A stretch of DNA of 23,421 bases from Phycisphaerales bacterium UBA3190 (GTDB lineage: Bacteria > Planctomycetota > Phycisphaerae > Phycisphaerales > UBA1924): the NCBI GenBank assembly GCA_002364005.1, contig DEXG01000017.1, forward strand, positions 161,960 through 185,380. Reading direction: 5' to 3'. Made by a program: the position numbers and the translations under genes. The first letter of the stretch is position 1. Each line of letters opens with the position of its first letter. Of this stretch, positions 1 to 8,929 are shown piece by piece. The notes beneath the pieces are model-generated. The model was given only the letters and a program-made list of their open reading frames with translations. It did not search any database and was not told the origin of the DNA.

Positions 1-367
1 AAATGCTCAATCCACGACTCGCTGCAATCTCGCACAGACTGATCGTCATCGACGAACCCGCGACCCGCTCAGGGAGCAACGGTGCCCCTTGTATCTTGGA
101 GGCCCAAATTAGCGGCATCCCATCGGCAACGACGAGATTTGCATCCTCAACGATTGCTCGATAACTCGGATCGACACAGCACCGACGGAGATGATCAAGA
201 TTTGCAGTAACGATGAATGCCCCATGGGCGGATTCAGCCCGATCGCAGATCCAATCAACGCTCTGAGACTCCGTGATGCACGCGAACCGCACGCCAAACA
301 ACGACACAGTGTCATACTTCTCGGCATACGACGTGTCAAGAACCATTTCATGCATCTCTGCGAACAT
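1..367 (-). CDS. WecG/TagA/CpsF-family glycosyltransferase, C-terminus cut by window edge
   Basis: The family transfers an N-acetylmannosamine-type (ManNAc or ManNAcA) or related sugar to a lipid-linked acceptor at the cytoplasmic face of the inner membrane. The first 122 residues are in the window. Family signatures are clear: TANLDHL (residues 54-60), NLVVADGMPLIWAS (77-90) and PERVAGSSM (99-107). The conserved Thr and Asp associated with catalysis in TagA-type enzymes would correspond to T54 and D82. I chose the ATG at 367 because GAGG lies just upstream (GAGGAACGCC before the ATG), although it overlaps the preceding glycosyltransferase by 20 bases; in-frame ATGs at 355 and 346 are alternatives. 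It is the last visible gene of the minus-strand glycosyltransferase run. Donor and acceptor sugars cannot be told from sequence. Confidence 0.88.
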   Translation of the reverse strand, partial: MFAEMHEMVLDTSYAEKYDTVSLFGVRFACITESQSVDWICDRAESAHGAFIVTANLDHLRRCCVDPSYRAIVEDANLVVADGMPLIWASKIQGAPLLPERVAGSSMTISLCEIAASRGLSI

Positions 368-1331
368 GGCGTTCCTCAAGGCGTTTGTGGAACTTTTCCA
401 TCGTGCGGCGCTTGCCGAATATCAATGAACTCATCTCGTACCGGTGTAAATGTTTCAGGTAGTCACGATTACCGTAGCGTTCGTGCTCGCCTTTCCATGC
501 CTGTAGATACCCAACAAGGATCCCAACCCCACCCTTGACGAATGGGCGTTCGAGCATGCGGTAGCATGAAACCGCAACGACATAGGGCAATGATGACCCC
601 ATGAAATACTTACCTCGCCCCCATCGCTTGCGTCCCACCCAGATACTATGCTGGCTGCTTCCTTGCGGGCGGTAGTGCTGCATCCGCAGTTCAGGACGAT
701 CAAGCGACATCGCTTTCCATCCCGTCATGCGGCACATGTGCCCATCTATCCCGTCCCAGCACGCCTGCGCGACGAAACCATTGATGTCTTTGAAGCACGC
801 TACCCGATAAAACTTAGATGCCCCGATCGCGTTCTCATCCCCCATCCGTTCGGAGACCCATTTCCCGGAGCTCGTTGGTATATAGGTTTTACCTGAGAAG
901 TTGCCGAGGAGAGGATCGGAGTCCATCTCTTTGATCAGTGACTCGAAGTAGTTCTCCGTAAGCCCCAGGTCAGCATCAAGCTTGCAGATATAGTCGTAAT
1001 CATCAAGATTGATCTGATCGAGCCCCTCGTTGAAGGCCTGCACTACCCCACCACCCACGGCCCGTTCACCTCGGTCCTTGCGTCGATGCAACTGAATCCA
1101 GGGATGCTTTGCAGCGGCCTCTTCAACTATCTGAGGGGTTGAATCCGTGGAGCCATCATCCACGACCAACCAAAGTTCAGGAAGGATCGTCTGTTTGACC
1201 ATCGTCTCGATCGTAATCGGGAGAAAGTCCTCTTCGTTCCGGCATGGAGTAATCACAACATACCGGCGACCATCCTGCGTGATGGTCGCTGGAGCATTCA
1301 TGTTCGTGATGGGTTCCTGAGTGCTGCCCAT
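348..1331 (-). CDS. Family 2 glycosyltransferase (GT-A fold)
   Basis: A 327-residue inverting GT2-type glycosyltransferase, probably cytoplasmic or membrane-associated, that adds one sugar to the EPS repeat unit. The nucleotide-binding half shows VITPCRNEEDFLP (26-38), VDDGST (57-62) and the metal-binding DxD motif in KLDADL (117-122). The C-terminal half is rich in Arg, Lys and Trp, with one hydrophobic stretch (SSLPYVVAVSCY) and no clear transmembrane pair. The start at 1331 is two bases after the upstream stop, with AAGGAG 11 bases upstream; M11 is an alternative start. It overlaps the downstream WecG-like gene by 20 bases, as expected in an operon. The specific donor and acceptor are unknown. 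Confidence 0.88.
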   Translation of the reverse strand: MGSTQEPITNMNAPATITQDGRRYVVITPCRNEEDFLPITIETMVKQTILPELWLVVDDGSTDSTPQIVEEAAAKHPWIQLHRRKDRGERAVGGGVVQAFNEGLDQINLDDYDYICKLDADLGLTENYFESLIKEMDSDPLLGNFSGKTYIPTSSGKWVSERMGDENAIGASKFYRVACFKDINGFVAQACWDGIDGHMCRMTGWKAMSLDRPELRMQHYRPQGSSQHSIWVGRKRWGRGKYFMGSSLPYVVAVSCYRMLERPFVKGGVGILVGYLQAWKGEHERYGNRDYLKHLHRYEMSSLIFGKRRTMEKFHKRLEERHVRRDA

Positions 1332-1333
1332 AC

Positions 1334-2581
1334 TTATGTCGACTCCTTTGCATTGAGTTTCGACTTGATTCGCCTGGCATTCAGCATCAGATCGAACTCC
1401 TCTTCGATCCGTGCCCGTGCGTTTCTGCCCAGTTCATCGACCCGATCCCGGTCTTTCGCCAGTTCAATCAGCACCTCGGTCAGGCGTGCCTGATCTCCAG
1501 GCGGGATCATAATGCCCGATATGTCGTGCTCAACCAGTTCCCGAATCGTCTCCAGATCACCCGAGATCACGCACCGACCCCGTGCCATGGCCTCCATGAG
1601 CACTACGGGGATGCCGTCGCGATCCCCTGATTTGGCGACCCGGCAGGGCAGGGCGAAGACATCGGCCTGGGACATCAGCTGCATGACTGTGTCGTTATCG
1701 GTATCACCCAGCAGTTCGACCTCGGCCGTAGGCGGCAGCATCTCCACGATTTCCTGTAGCTCATCGAGTTGGGGGCCGCCGCCGGCGATACGGACCCGGA
1801 GCTGTGCCCCCCCCGCTTTGGCGATCTCGCCGGCACTTTTGATGAGCACATCCATGCCTTTCTTCTCTACAAGTCGGCCGACGCTGAGGACCTCGAGCCG
1901 ATCTTGGCGCGGGGCGGGCGTTGCCTCGTAGGTGTTGGTGTCCACGCCACACCGCACGATGGGGTATTCCTCGTCGGGGCGGGACACGATGGATTGGTAG
2001 AATGCGAGGTGCCACTGGCTGATGCAGTTCACCCACAACGCCCGCTGTAGTTTCTCACGGAGCAGCGTGCGGTTGGGGAAGAGGTCGTTGGCGTGACCGG
2101 TGAAGCTGAACGGGATTCCGAGTTGCTTGGCCGCGTACATCGCGATGGTGGTTGGAACATGCGCCATGTGCGCATGAATGTGGGTGATCCCGAGCCGCCG
2201 CACTCGCCTGGCCAATGCCAAGGCCGCGATCCCCTGCCAGATCACCTTGGGCTTCCGCGCCAACGGGACCTCGTCGGAGAAGAACGCATCAAGTTTGCAA
2301 CGGGTCATGGTCCGGATCGACCGGATCGGGTGTGTTAGGACTTCCAACGCTGCATCCTTCAGGAGGGATGGCGTGCCCTTGGAGTAGATCTGGATGGTGT
2401 CGTCGGCCATCTGGTCGAGCACACCGCCGTTATCTAAGCCGCGGGTCGGAGCGTGCACGGAAGCGGTATGGATATCGATCCCGAGCTTGCGCAGCGCCAA
2501 GATCTCGCGGTAGACAAAGGTCTCGGAGCGCACGGGCAGCGTGCCCGACATGTACAGCACCCTTGTCGTCGGCTCAGCCAT
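1334..2581 (-). CDS. Family 4 glycosyltransferase (GT-B fold)
   Basis: A 415-residue retaining GT4 enzyme. The N-terminal Rossmann domain contains SGTLPVRSETFVYREI (12-27) and a THIHAHMAHVPTT segment, as in colanic-acid and amylovoran-type GT4 proteins. The C-terminal donor-binding domain shows SVGRLVEKKGMDVLI (233-247) and an EX7E-type region beginning DGIPVVLMEAMARG (322-335). The open frame extends upstream to 2683, but the added residues are Ser/Arg-rich and do not match the family. The ATG at 2581 has GGGAGGGG at a good distance and overlaps the upstream stop by eight bases, so I prefer it. It probably adds a hexose or deoxyhexose to the lipid-linked intermediate; which one is not readable. 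Confidence 0.9.
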   Translation of the reverse strand: MAEPTTRVLYMSGTLPVRSETFVYREILALRKLGIDIHTASVHAPTRGLDNGGVLDQMADDTIQIYSKGTPSLLKDAALEVLTHPIRSIRTMTRCKLDAFFSDEVPLARKPKVIWQGIAALALARRVRRLGITHIHAHMAHVPTTIAMYAAKQLGIPFSFTGHANDLFPNRTLLREKLQRALWVNCISQWHLAFYQSIVSRPDEEYPIVRCGVDTNTYEATPAPRQDRLEVLSVGRLVEKKGMDVLIKSAGEIAKAGGAQLRVRIAGGGPQLDELQEIVEMLPPTAEVELLGDTDNDTVMQLMSQADVFALPCRVAKSGDRDGIPVVLMEAMARGRCVISGDLETIRELVEHDISGIMIPPGDQARLTEVLIELAKDRDRVDELGRNARARIEEEFDLMLNARRIKSKLNAKEST

Positions 2582-3602
2582 GCGTCGCCCCTCCCTGAGC
2601 GGCGCCCTTGTACTCGATGAGGGTCGCCTGCTTCCCGGTGAGTCTACGCCAATGGAAGAGCAGCACGCCCTGGGCCTGTGCAAACTTGGCGATCATGATG
2701 TACCGCGCCAGCAGCGACGCATCGCGGGGCGTCCGGCCGCGGCGCAGCTCATTCCGCCTGATACGCCATGCCTGCAGCAGCACGAGCATCAAGTACGCCA
2801 GCAGCGAGAGCCCGTAAGTAAAAAACGCCAGCAGCAATGCGCCCAATGGGAGCAGCAGCCCCCAGACGATCGCCGATCGTGTCTGCTTCACATTGTGTCG
2901 TTCTGGGGGCTTGCCGTGCATATGGGCCCCCTGGGCGTACGCGTGCCCGGCCCGCTTGGCCCGTTTCCAGTACTGGGCCAGGGTTGTCATCGCGGCATCG
3001 TGCCAGGTCATCTCATGATCGATGCGGTGCACCTCGAAACCCTCGCCACGGAGCCGGACACACAGCTCGGGCTCCTCGCCAGCGATGACACTCGGGTTGT
3101 AGCCGCCGACCTGATCGAAGGAAGTCAAGCGGAACAGGGCATCGCCCCCGCACGACCGGGCCTTGCCGATCGGGGTTTCCCATTCGAGGTCGCACAGGTG
3201 GTTGTAGATCGTCTGCTCAGGATGGCGTTCGCGGCGGCGCCCGCAGACGACCGCGGCCTGCGGGTTGGACTCAAGAAAGGCATATGCAAACTGGACCCAT
3301 CCATCACGGATCTCGCAGTCTCCATCGAGGACCTGGACATAGGCGAGCCCATCCCATTTCTGCGTCAATCGTTTGATGCCTGCGTTTCGTGCCCGCGCGG
3401 CAGTAAAGGGAATCGAGGTATCGAGATCAACAACCTCGACACCGATCGACTCGGCGAACTCGACTGAATCATCGGTGCTTCCGGAATCAACATAGACCAC
3501 GCGATCGGTGCACGCGACCGCCGAGGTCAGGCAGCGTTTGAGCCGCTCACCTTCGTTGCGCCCGATGGCGACGACGCCGACATCCGTCATACGCTGGCTC
3601 AT
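2574..3602 (-). CDS. Family 2 glycosyltransferase with C-terminal membrane segments
   Basis: A 342-residue GT2 protein. Motifs are VVAIGRNEGERLKRCL (10-25), VDSGSTDDS (38-46), the ARARNAG segment (70-76) and LDGDCE (92-97), which carries the DxD-equivalent. Residues about 243-279 form two closely spaced hydrophobic helices, so the enzyme is likely anchored in the inner membrane. A basic tail follows. The open frame runs back to 3623, but the ATG at 3602 is preceded by GAGGGGG and forms an ATGA overlap with the sulfotransferase stop, so the short form is preferred. This layout resembles membrane-anchored GT2 enzymes of capsule and EPS loci. The sugar specificity is unknown. Confidence 0.88.
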   Translation of the reverse strand: MSQRMTDVGVVAIGRNEGERLKRCLTSAVACTDRVVYVDSGSTDDSVEFAESIGVEVVDLDTSIPFTAARARNAGIKRLTQKWDGLAYVQVLDGDCEIRDGWVQFAYAFLESNPQAAVVCGRRRERHPEQTIYNHLCDLEWETPIGKARSCGGDALFRLTSFDQVGGYNPSVIAGEEPELCVRLRGEGFEVHRIDHEMTWHDAAMTTLAQYWKRAKRAGHAYAQGAHMHGKPPERHNVKQTRSAIVWGLLLPLGALLLAFFTYGLSLLAYLMLVLLQAWRIRRNELRRGRTPRDASLLARYIMIAKFAQAQGVLLFHWRRLTGKQATLIEYKGAAQGGATHG

Positions 3603-4480
3603 GAATCCCCCTCTCGGTCCCATTCGGGGGCATCCCCATGCTTCACCGATTCAGCGAAACACGCGCAGCTAAGCGGGCGACCGAGCCATTCTCCGAGGCG
3701 TGCGATGTCCGGATCAAGCTGCTCGTGAAGCCATTGGACCGATTCCTGATCAAGCCTGGGCCGCTCCTTCATAGCCCAGTGTGAGCGAACTCTGGCCCGA
3801 ACGGAATCGGGGATGATCGCGCGGCGAAGGGCTTGGAACGCCGGGACACTGAGCAAGGCGCTGAGGGTGGGCGATCGTCTCAGGCGCGTCGAGGAAATAT
3901 TTCGAGCGACATCGTCTTGCCAACGGACCGAGGACTGGATCCCAAGAAAACGAGCCAAACGCTCGAACTCAGGCTGCGGCTGGTGAATCAGACGCTCGTA
4001 GAAAACGGGCAGGATGGCGTTAGTCCCGTACCGTTCAATATACGGCTCGAGCTGCTGGGCATACCTCGAGTATTCCACCAGAACTGGGTATCGCGTGATC
4101 GCGTCATCAATCGAGCACCCCTTTGGTATGACTCGCTGTGACCATTCGTGAATGTACTGGGACACGATGCGGTCGACCGGGTCGCGCATCACATAGATCA
4201 GCTTGGCCTCCGGCAGGTGCTCATGCAGGCGCTGGGCACACGCAGGATATGTGGGCAGCTTGGTGTAGTGGGTCGAGGACTCACCCTTGAGATCAGACGG
4301 GGGCATCGACGCGAAGAGCGATTGGTACCACCCCATGCCCTTAGCCCAGTTCGATTCGTCGGAAAAGAAGTTGGGCTCCTTGGGATCGCTCATCGAGACA
4401 CCCGGGACCTGCACGAGCTGATCGTGCAGGGTACTCGTGGCGCATTTCATCGCACCGATGATGATGAAATCGGGCATCAT
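3599..4480 (-). CDS. PAPS-dependent sulfotransferase acting on carbohydrate (Sulfotransfer_1 type)
   Basis: A 293-residue sulfotransferase expected to move sulfate from PAPS to a sugar hydroxyl. The 5'-phosphosulfate loop is IIGAMKCATSTLHDQL (7-22), with K12 in the position of the conserved P-loop lysine. KEPNFF (34-39) follows, as in heparan-sulfate-type sulfotransferases. The 3'-phosphate-binding motif RDPVDRIVSQY is at 99-109. A much longer frame opens at 5035, but that part lies in another frame of the upstream glycosyltransferase and is spurious. The ATG at 4480 overlaps the upstream stop as ATGA. Its place inside a glycosyltransferase operon suggests that the EPS repeat unit or an intermediate is sulfated, a trait common in marine bacteria. 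The exact acceptor is inferred only. Confidence 0.9.
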   Translation of the reverse strand: MMPDFIIIGAMKCATSTLHDQLVQVPGVSMSDPKEPNFFSDESNWAKGMGWYQSLFASMPPSDLKGESSTHYTKLPTYPACAQRLHEHLPEAKLIYVMRDPVDRIVSQYIHEWSQRVIPKGCSIDDAITRYPVLVEYSRYAQQLEPYIERYGTNAILPVFYERLIHQPQPEFERLARFLGIQSSVRWQDDVARNISSTRLRRSPTLSALLSVPAFQALRRAIIPDSVRARVRSHWAMKERPRLDQESVQWLHEQLDPDIARLGEWLGRPLSCACFAESVKHGDAPEWDREGDS

Positions 4481-5439
4481 GCTTGATCCCCCATCGAATG
4501 CCTCGGCGAGACCCAGATGTCGCGCCACTCTTTCTGGACCGCGCCAGAGCGACCACGAAGTGATCCGATCAGGTATCCGATCATCCAGAACAAGTTCGCA
4601 ACGATGTGCCCGGGGAGTCCATAAAACGAGCGAAAGTAGTGTGACCTGGCATTTGAGAAGTACAACGGTCGTCGTTTCTTCTGACGCGTTGCTTCTTTCA
4701 CCGGCGACGATCCCCCGCGCAGGTGTACCACATGGGCTTCGGGCTGGTACGCGATCGTGAATCCTGAGCCTGTTGCCTTTCGGCAGTACGCCATGTCCTC
4801 GAAGTACATGAAGTACCCCTCGTCGAGCAGGCCGATCTTTTCGATCACCTCCCGCCGGATGGCGATGCAGGCAAAGCTCACCCAGTCGATGCCGACCGTC
4901 CATTCGTGCAACTCTCTGGCCACAACATGCCTTGGAAACAGCCTTGCAAGGAGCCCGAGGGAGGAAGCGTAGAGGAGCTCGGTGATCGGCGTTCGATACC
5001 GGAAGGTCGATATCTGATGCTTCCCGTCCATCCACTCAAGCTGCGGCCCAAGCATGTGGACCTCGGGATGCTGATCGAGTGTCTGGATGATGGTTTCAAT
5101 CGCGCCCTTACGAACGATGGTGTCGGAGTTGAGCAGTAGATAAACCCCCGCATCGATGGACCTGATGCCCACATTGTTCCCGGCGGCAAACCCCCCGTTC
5201 ACCGGCGACCGCTCGACGCGTGCCCAATCGCCCCACCCCCGCCGTCCGATCTCCGCTTCGATCCGGTCGGCGGAATCATCACCGGAGTGGTTATCCACCA
5301 CAACAACCCGCTGCTCCGGCGGCGTGATCTGCCCCTCCAGGGATTCCAGACAATCGACGACCATGGCGGGCGTGCGATAGTTAAGCACGATGACCGCGAG
5401 CTTGATCGGTTCCTTCCAGGATGACGGCGATTCACTCAT
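4477..5439 (-). CDS. Family 2 glycosyltransferase, rhamnosyltransferase-like (WbbL type)
   Basis: A 320-residue GT2 enzyme of the subgroup that includes O-antigen rhamnosyltransferases. Motifs are VIVLNYRTP (16-24), VVDNHSGDDS (47-56), GGFAAGNNVGI (82-92) and LLLNSDT (101-107), then an acceptor-region segment ending in YFMYFEDMAYCRKA. A hydrophobic stretch near the C-terminus (HIVANLFWMIGYLIGSL) may associate with the membrane. It starts in an ATGA overlap with the upstream GT4 and ends in an ATGA overlap with the sulfotransferase. Rhamnose as donor would fit the rmlC-like and rmlD genes nearby, but that is inference from family resemblance and context. Confidence 0.88.
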   Translation of the reverse strand: MSESPSSWKEPIKLAVIVLNYRTPAMVVDCLESLEGQITPPEQRVVVVDNHSGDDSADRIEAEIGRRGWGDWARVERSPVNGGFAAGNNVGIRSIDAGVYLLLNSDTIVRKGAIETIIQTLDQHPEVHMLGPQLEWMDGKHQISTFRYRTPITELLYASSLGLLARLFPRHVVARELHEWTVGIDWVSFACIAIRREVIEKIGLLDEGYFMYFEDMAYCRKATGSGFTIAYQPEAHVVHLRGGSSPVKEATRQKKRRPLYFSNARSHYFRSFYGLPGHIVANLFWMIGYLIGSLRGRSGAVQKEWRDIWVSPRHSMGDQA

Positions 5440-6530
5440 ACTGTGGTATTCGAAGAGTCCAGAATCTGATGCAATGCCGCTTCCATCTGGTCACCGATGA
5501 CCGACCACGAGTGACGCTCCGCCTCTTCCCGAGCTGCTCGGGACATCGCACGCCAATCCGCATCTGGCTGCAACATCACACGCTCTACGGCATCGGCCAA
5601 GTGATTTGGGTCATCAGATTCGACCAACACCCCCCCGCCTGACTCAAGCAGCTCTGGCGCTGCACCGGCTGGTGTTGCAACGACAGGCGTGCCGCAAGCC
5701 ATAGACTCCAGCAAGGGAAGGCCATAGCCCTCCTTATCACTGGTAAATAGCCAGCAGTCACAGGATCCGTATATTTCCGCGATTCGGCTTTGCTCAGGTG
5801 AGACTTCGAACCGCGAACCATCAGGCAAGTGATCGTGTTCTATCACATTCCCGAACCCTATAAACCGGATGTCATGCCCTCGTGACTGAAGCACCTTTAC
5901 TGTTTCTACGGCAAGCCAGAACCGTTTAAAGCTCGTTCGTTGTAAACCGCTGGCCATCGCGCCAATCACCCATTGCCTGCTCAGCCCACGCTCAACAGAG
6001 CGAAAATGATCTGCATCCACCCCGTTGGGCACAAGGATCGCTCCGTGGTCGCCATACTCATGACGCGCAATCTCTTGCAACCAGCGACTAACGACAATTT
6101 TTTGAATCGGGAGCCGCCACACAGCACGAACTCTTTCCACGGGCAGCCATGGGTGAACCTCGTGGTGCTGCAGGAAGTTTACCTTGATACCCTTGCAGTC
6201 AGGGAACTCGGCCATCCATTCCGTCGTCTGCCACCAGCTGGAAAGTATGACATCCGCATCCGGGACATCATTGGCTGTGATCGGCCTCGAGCGATCTAAC
6301 TGAACAACAGGATATGGCATATTGTCAAGATGCGAAGCCTGCTGCCTAGCCCCACGCCCCAACTGACCACGGGCCATCTTCTTCAACCTTGCCTTCAACG
6401 ATGGTTTGCCGCGCCGACCACAGACGACGGTGACATCGTGCCCCCTCTCATAGAGGAGCCGGGCATGCTCGGCGATGATTCGACAGCCGCCGGAGAGGTT
6501 TGCAACAGGAGCTATGAAGGTAACACGCAT
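5436..6530 (-). CDS. Family 4 glycosyltransferase
   Basis: A 364-residue GT4 protein starting directly with the first Rossmann strand, MRVTFIAPVANLSGG (1-15). The typical N-terminal helix CRIIAEHARLLYERGHDV follows. Donor-site features are VPNGVDADHF (167-176) and the EX7E-like block EGYGLPLLESMACGTPVVAT (267-286). The segment NFLQHHEVHPW (118-128) lies at the acceptor side. GAGAGGAACGG precedes the ATG, a reasonable ribosome binding site. A 158-base gap separates it from the flippase gene, so it may have its own promoter or simply lie in a longer operon. The linkage it makes is unknown. Confidence 0.9.
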   Translation of the reverse strand: MRVTFIAPVANLSGGCRIIAEHARLLYERGHDVTVVCGRRGKPSLKARLKKMARGQLGRGARQQASHLDNMPYPVVQLDRSRPITANDVPDADVILSSWWQTTEWMAEFPDCKGIKVNFLQHHEVHPWLPVERVRAVWRLPIQKIVVSRWLQEIARHEYGDHGAILVPNGVDADHFRSVERGLSRQWVIGAMASGLQRTSFKRFWLAVETVKVLQSRGHDIRFIGFGNVIEHDHLPDGSRFEVSPEQSRIAEIYGSCDCWLFTSDKEGYGLPLLESMACGTPVVATPAGAAPELLESGGGVLVESDDPNHLADAVERVMLQPDADWRAMSRAAREEAERHSWSVIGDQMEAALHQILDSSNTTV

Positions 6531-6688
6531 TCCGTTCCTCTCATGCCCACACGAACTGTGTTTCGCAACCAGGTCGCGACAATTGCGTTAACAGTGAACA
6601 AAACAGCGTTTTGTGCGCCCAATGCCAGAACAACACACAAAATCCGCTGCCCAATGATAAATACATATCAACATCTTCCATTCGTTGA

Positions 6689-8095
6689 TCAGAGCCCAAC
6701 CGCCATCACAGCCATGCAGAGCGCAGCATAAAAAAGCATGGCAGAGATGTCAAAGAACGGCATCCACTGACCCACACGCTTTAATCGCCACGCCTCGAGT
6801 GGGTAGAGAAGCAACTGTACAAGCACAGTGGCGATCAGCATTCCCTCAACACCTCCAACGCGAAACCCTACGAATGTACCGATCACGAGCAGCACCGCTG
6901 ATGCGGTCATGACGATCGAGTGTCCCAAGGAGTCCCCAAACGACAAGAGCACCATCCCGAACGGTGTTCGAATGGACATAATTGCTGCCCCCGTTGCCAT
7001 GATCGTCAGATACCCCCCAGCAGCCACATACCGCTCGTCGTAGAGGAACTCGATGATCGGATGGGCAAATACAATGAGCACTAAAAAGACCGGCAGCGTC
7101 ACCCAGAACAGCTTGCTCCTGGATTCAGCCAGCCGCGAACGGAGTTTCTCCGGATTCTTCCGTACAAGATCAGCAAAGGCCGGGAACAAGACAGAGTTAC
7201 CAATTTTTACGATCAGTCCTCGCATCGCCAGTGCCATCGTGCCAGCGATTGAGATGACACCGAGCACATCCATTGGCACCAAAGCGCCCTGAATGAGACG
7301 CAGCCCCTGCCCCCCAAAGTAGGTCATTGCCGTGGCAAGGAAAATCCATTTTCCGAAATGGAAAATGTGATGTGCCGCGTCCCGATCAAAGTGGAACCGA
7401 TTCCCTGGCGACCTGAAGATGCGATGCCCCAATACAACCCGCACTGCGGAAGACACAACCCCGCCGCCAACCAGCGCCCAAATCGTAGGATGTAGCCATG
7501 CCCAGACGATCATGATGGTGATACCGACCAGTTGCGAAATGAGGTCTAGGGCCGTCAGCCGCCCGAGAAGCAGCTTTCTGCTCGCAGTGGCGAGACCAAT
7601 ACTCTGAAACCCTGTCAGAATAGCGGTCGATCCGATCAACAGAAGTATCGGAAAGAGCAGCGGCTCATTGTACATGAGTGACGCCGGATATGCCAAGATA
7701 CACATACAGGCAAAGAGAACAAAGCCACGAATGACCTGCATGGTCCATGCCGTCGATAGAAATGCCGGGTCATCACCCCGCTCATTCTGCACAATCGAAG
7801 GCCCAACCCCGATGTCGCTGAGCATGACCAAGCCCTGCATGAACACTTGCGCCAAGGACATCAACCCAAAGGCCTCTGGAAAGAGTAAACGCGTAAGGAT
7901 CAGATTTGACGCGAGCCGGATGATCTGCTGAGACCCGAAGCCCACGATCGTCCAACTTGACCCTCGCATCGCCCTCGCACGCAGACCATCTCCGCGCATC
8001 ACCCCGACCGCGTTCGTGACTCGGCCGCGTACCTTGGCCGCTTTGCCGGCAGGCCGCGGTGCTTGATCCTGTAGTTGATCCATCGAACCTGCCAT
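6689..8095 (-). CDS. Wzx-type polysaccharide flippase (MOP superfamily)
   Basis: A polytopic membrane protein of about 468 residues with roughly 12 hydrophobic segments. The first is near GSSWTIVGFGSQQIIRLASN and the hallmark LTRLLFPEAFGLMSLAQVF follows, typical of the Polysacc_synt / MatE lipopolysaccharide exporters. It should flip the undecaprenyl-linked repeat unit across the inner membrane. The frame is open back to 8332, but the extra residues are Arg/Cys-rich and not membrane-like. ATG at 8095 has GGAG ten bases upstream; ATG at 8083 is nearly as good, so the start is uncertain by four residues. The cytoplasmic N-terminal tail before the first helix is basic. It is the first gene of the left minus-strand cluster, divergent from the rmlC-like gene. 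Confidence 0.9.
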   Translation of the reverse strand: MAGSMDQLQDQAPRPAGKAAKVRGRVTNAVGVMRGDGLRARAMRGSSWTIVGFGSQQIIRLASNLILTRLLFPEAFGLMSLAQVFMQGLVMLSDIGVGPSIVQNERGDDPAFLSTAWTMQVIRGFVLFACMCILAYPASLMYNEPLLFPILLLIGSTAILTGFQSIGLATASRKLLLGRLTALDLISQLVGITIMIVWAWLHPTIWALVGGGVVSSAVRVVLGHRIFRSPGNRFHFDRDAAHHIFHFGKWIFLATAMTYFGGQGLRLIQGALVPMDVLGVISIAGTMALAMRGLIVKIGNSVLFPAFADLVRKNPEKLRSRLAESRSKLFWVTLPVFLVLIVFAHPIIEFLYDERYVAAGGYLTIMATGAAIMSIRTPFGMVLLSFGDSLGHSIVMTASAVLLVIGTFVGFRVGGVEGMLIATVLVQLLLYPLEAWRLKRVGQWMPFFDISAMLFYAALCMAVMAVGL

Positions 8096-8422
8096 CCTCG
8101 ATGAACTCCATGGGGCATCGGCCCTGCAACAGACACCGACCCAATCGCACATCCCGAGTACGATGACCGCGCTGGCACGGTTCCTATTTAGGCCGATCCC
8201 GTCTTCCAACGAAACTCTATGCGATATCGACCTGATACCGAGCCGGAGTTCATCTAGATTGCCAGATCGACACCATGCAGCCCCGCCGAATGCCCGCCCC
8301 CCCCTTGGAGCCGCACGGAAAGATCGAAACAAGACAATCCCCGAGCGGCTGCTGGCCGATACAGTGAGACAGGCCGCCCTCAGAGGCTGCCACAGTTATC
8401 AGACCCGGGACTCAACACGCGA
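8096..8422. promoter_or_regulatory. Divergent intergenic region between flippase and rmlC-like gene
   Basis: This 327-base gap separates two divergently transcribed operons, so it should carry a promoter for each. I could not identify a convincing -35/-10 pair on either strand. A run of eight C lies at 8297-8304. No hairpin, RNA gene or small coding frame with a plausible ribosome binding site was recognised. Confidence 0.45.
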
Positions 8423-8929
8423 ATGGACCAGCCCATGAAGATCTCTGCCCCGCCAACCAGCTCGCTGCCACTGGACAAGGCCTTCGAGACCGCACTTGAC
8501 ACCCGCACTCCTCAGTTTGTCCCGACCACCCATTTCACCGATGACCGCGGGTGGTCGCTGATGAACCAGATGCAGGGCGTGCTCAATGCACAGGGACAGA
8601 TTAACTTCTCCATGCAGTACCCTGGCGTCGTAAAGGCCTGGCATCGCCACACACTTCAGACCGATTTCTGGATGTGTCTCGTCGGGCATCTCAAGGTCGG
8701 GGTCTATGACCAAGAGAAGGATCAGGCCTGGTCGATCGTCATCGGCGAGAAACGCCCTGGCACGGTCATCATCCCCCCACCGTTATGGCACGGCGCCGCG
8801 ACCGTCGGCCCAACGCCCGCGGGGCTGCTGTACTTCGTCACCCATCATTACAACCCCGCAAAGCCCGATGAAGAGCGAGCCGCGTACGACGCGTTCCCGG
8901 GCTTCCCTTGGCAGGTCGAGCACAAATGA
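8423..8929 (+). CDS. rmlC: RmlC-like cupin, dTDP-4-dehydrorhamnose 3,5-epimerase family
   Basis: A 168-residue cupin-type sugar epimerase. The β-barrel core is visible as GVVKAWHRHTLQTDFWMCL (69-87), followed by GHLKVGVYD (88-96) and a second barrel half with GTVIIPPPLWHGA. In classical RmlC the corresponding segment reads like RGLHYQ; here it is KAWHRH, which places the protein in the divergent branch of the family. A 3,5-epimerase or a related isomerase for a nucleotide-linked 4-keto sugar is likely, but strict RmlC activity is not proven. The start is either ATG 8423 or ATG 8435; neither has a strong ribosome binding site, though GGA precedes the second. It overlaps rmlD by ATGA, so the two are co-translated. 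Confidence 0.82.
   Translation: MDQPMKISAPPTSSLPLDKAFETALDTRTPQFVPTTHFTDDRGWSLMNQMQGVLNAQGQINFSMQYPGVVKAWHRHTLQTDFWMCLVGHLKVGVYDQEKDQAWSIVIGEKRPGTVIIPPPLWHGAATVGPTPAGLLYFVTHHYNPAKPDEERAAYDAFPGFPWQVEHK

Noticed and set aside
2541..3467. 308-residue plus-strand open frame
   Set aside because: Antisense to a clear GT2 gene; its composition (Arg, Pro, Gln-rich) and lack of motifs mark it as a shadow.
4481..5035. N-terminal extension of the sulfotransferase frame back to 5035
   Set aside because: It lies in another frame of the upstream GT2 gene, has no family similarity, and the PAPS-binding domain begins right at the ATG at 4480 in an ATGA overlap.
6598..6614. ACAAAAC-AGC-GTTTTGT hairpin between the flippase and GT4 genes
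   Set aside because: A 7-bp AT-rich stem with no following T-run; too weak to call a terminator.
8173..8190. TGGCACG resembling a sigma-54 -24 element before the rmlC-like gene
   Set aside because: The required GC of the -12 element is not at the right distance, so it does not make a sigma-54 promoter.
8297..8304. Run of eight C that might mark a phase-variable tract
   Set aside because: It lies in non-coding sequence, more than 100 bases from the rmlC-like start and about 200 from the flippase start, with no coding frame that a slip would switch.
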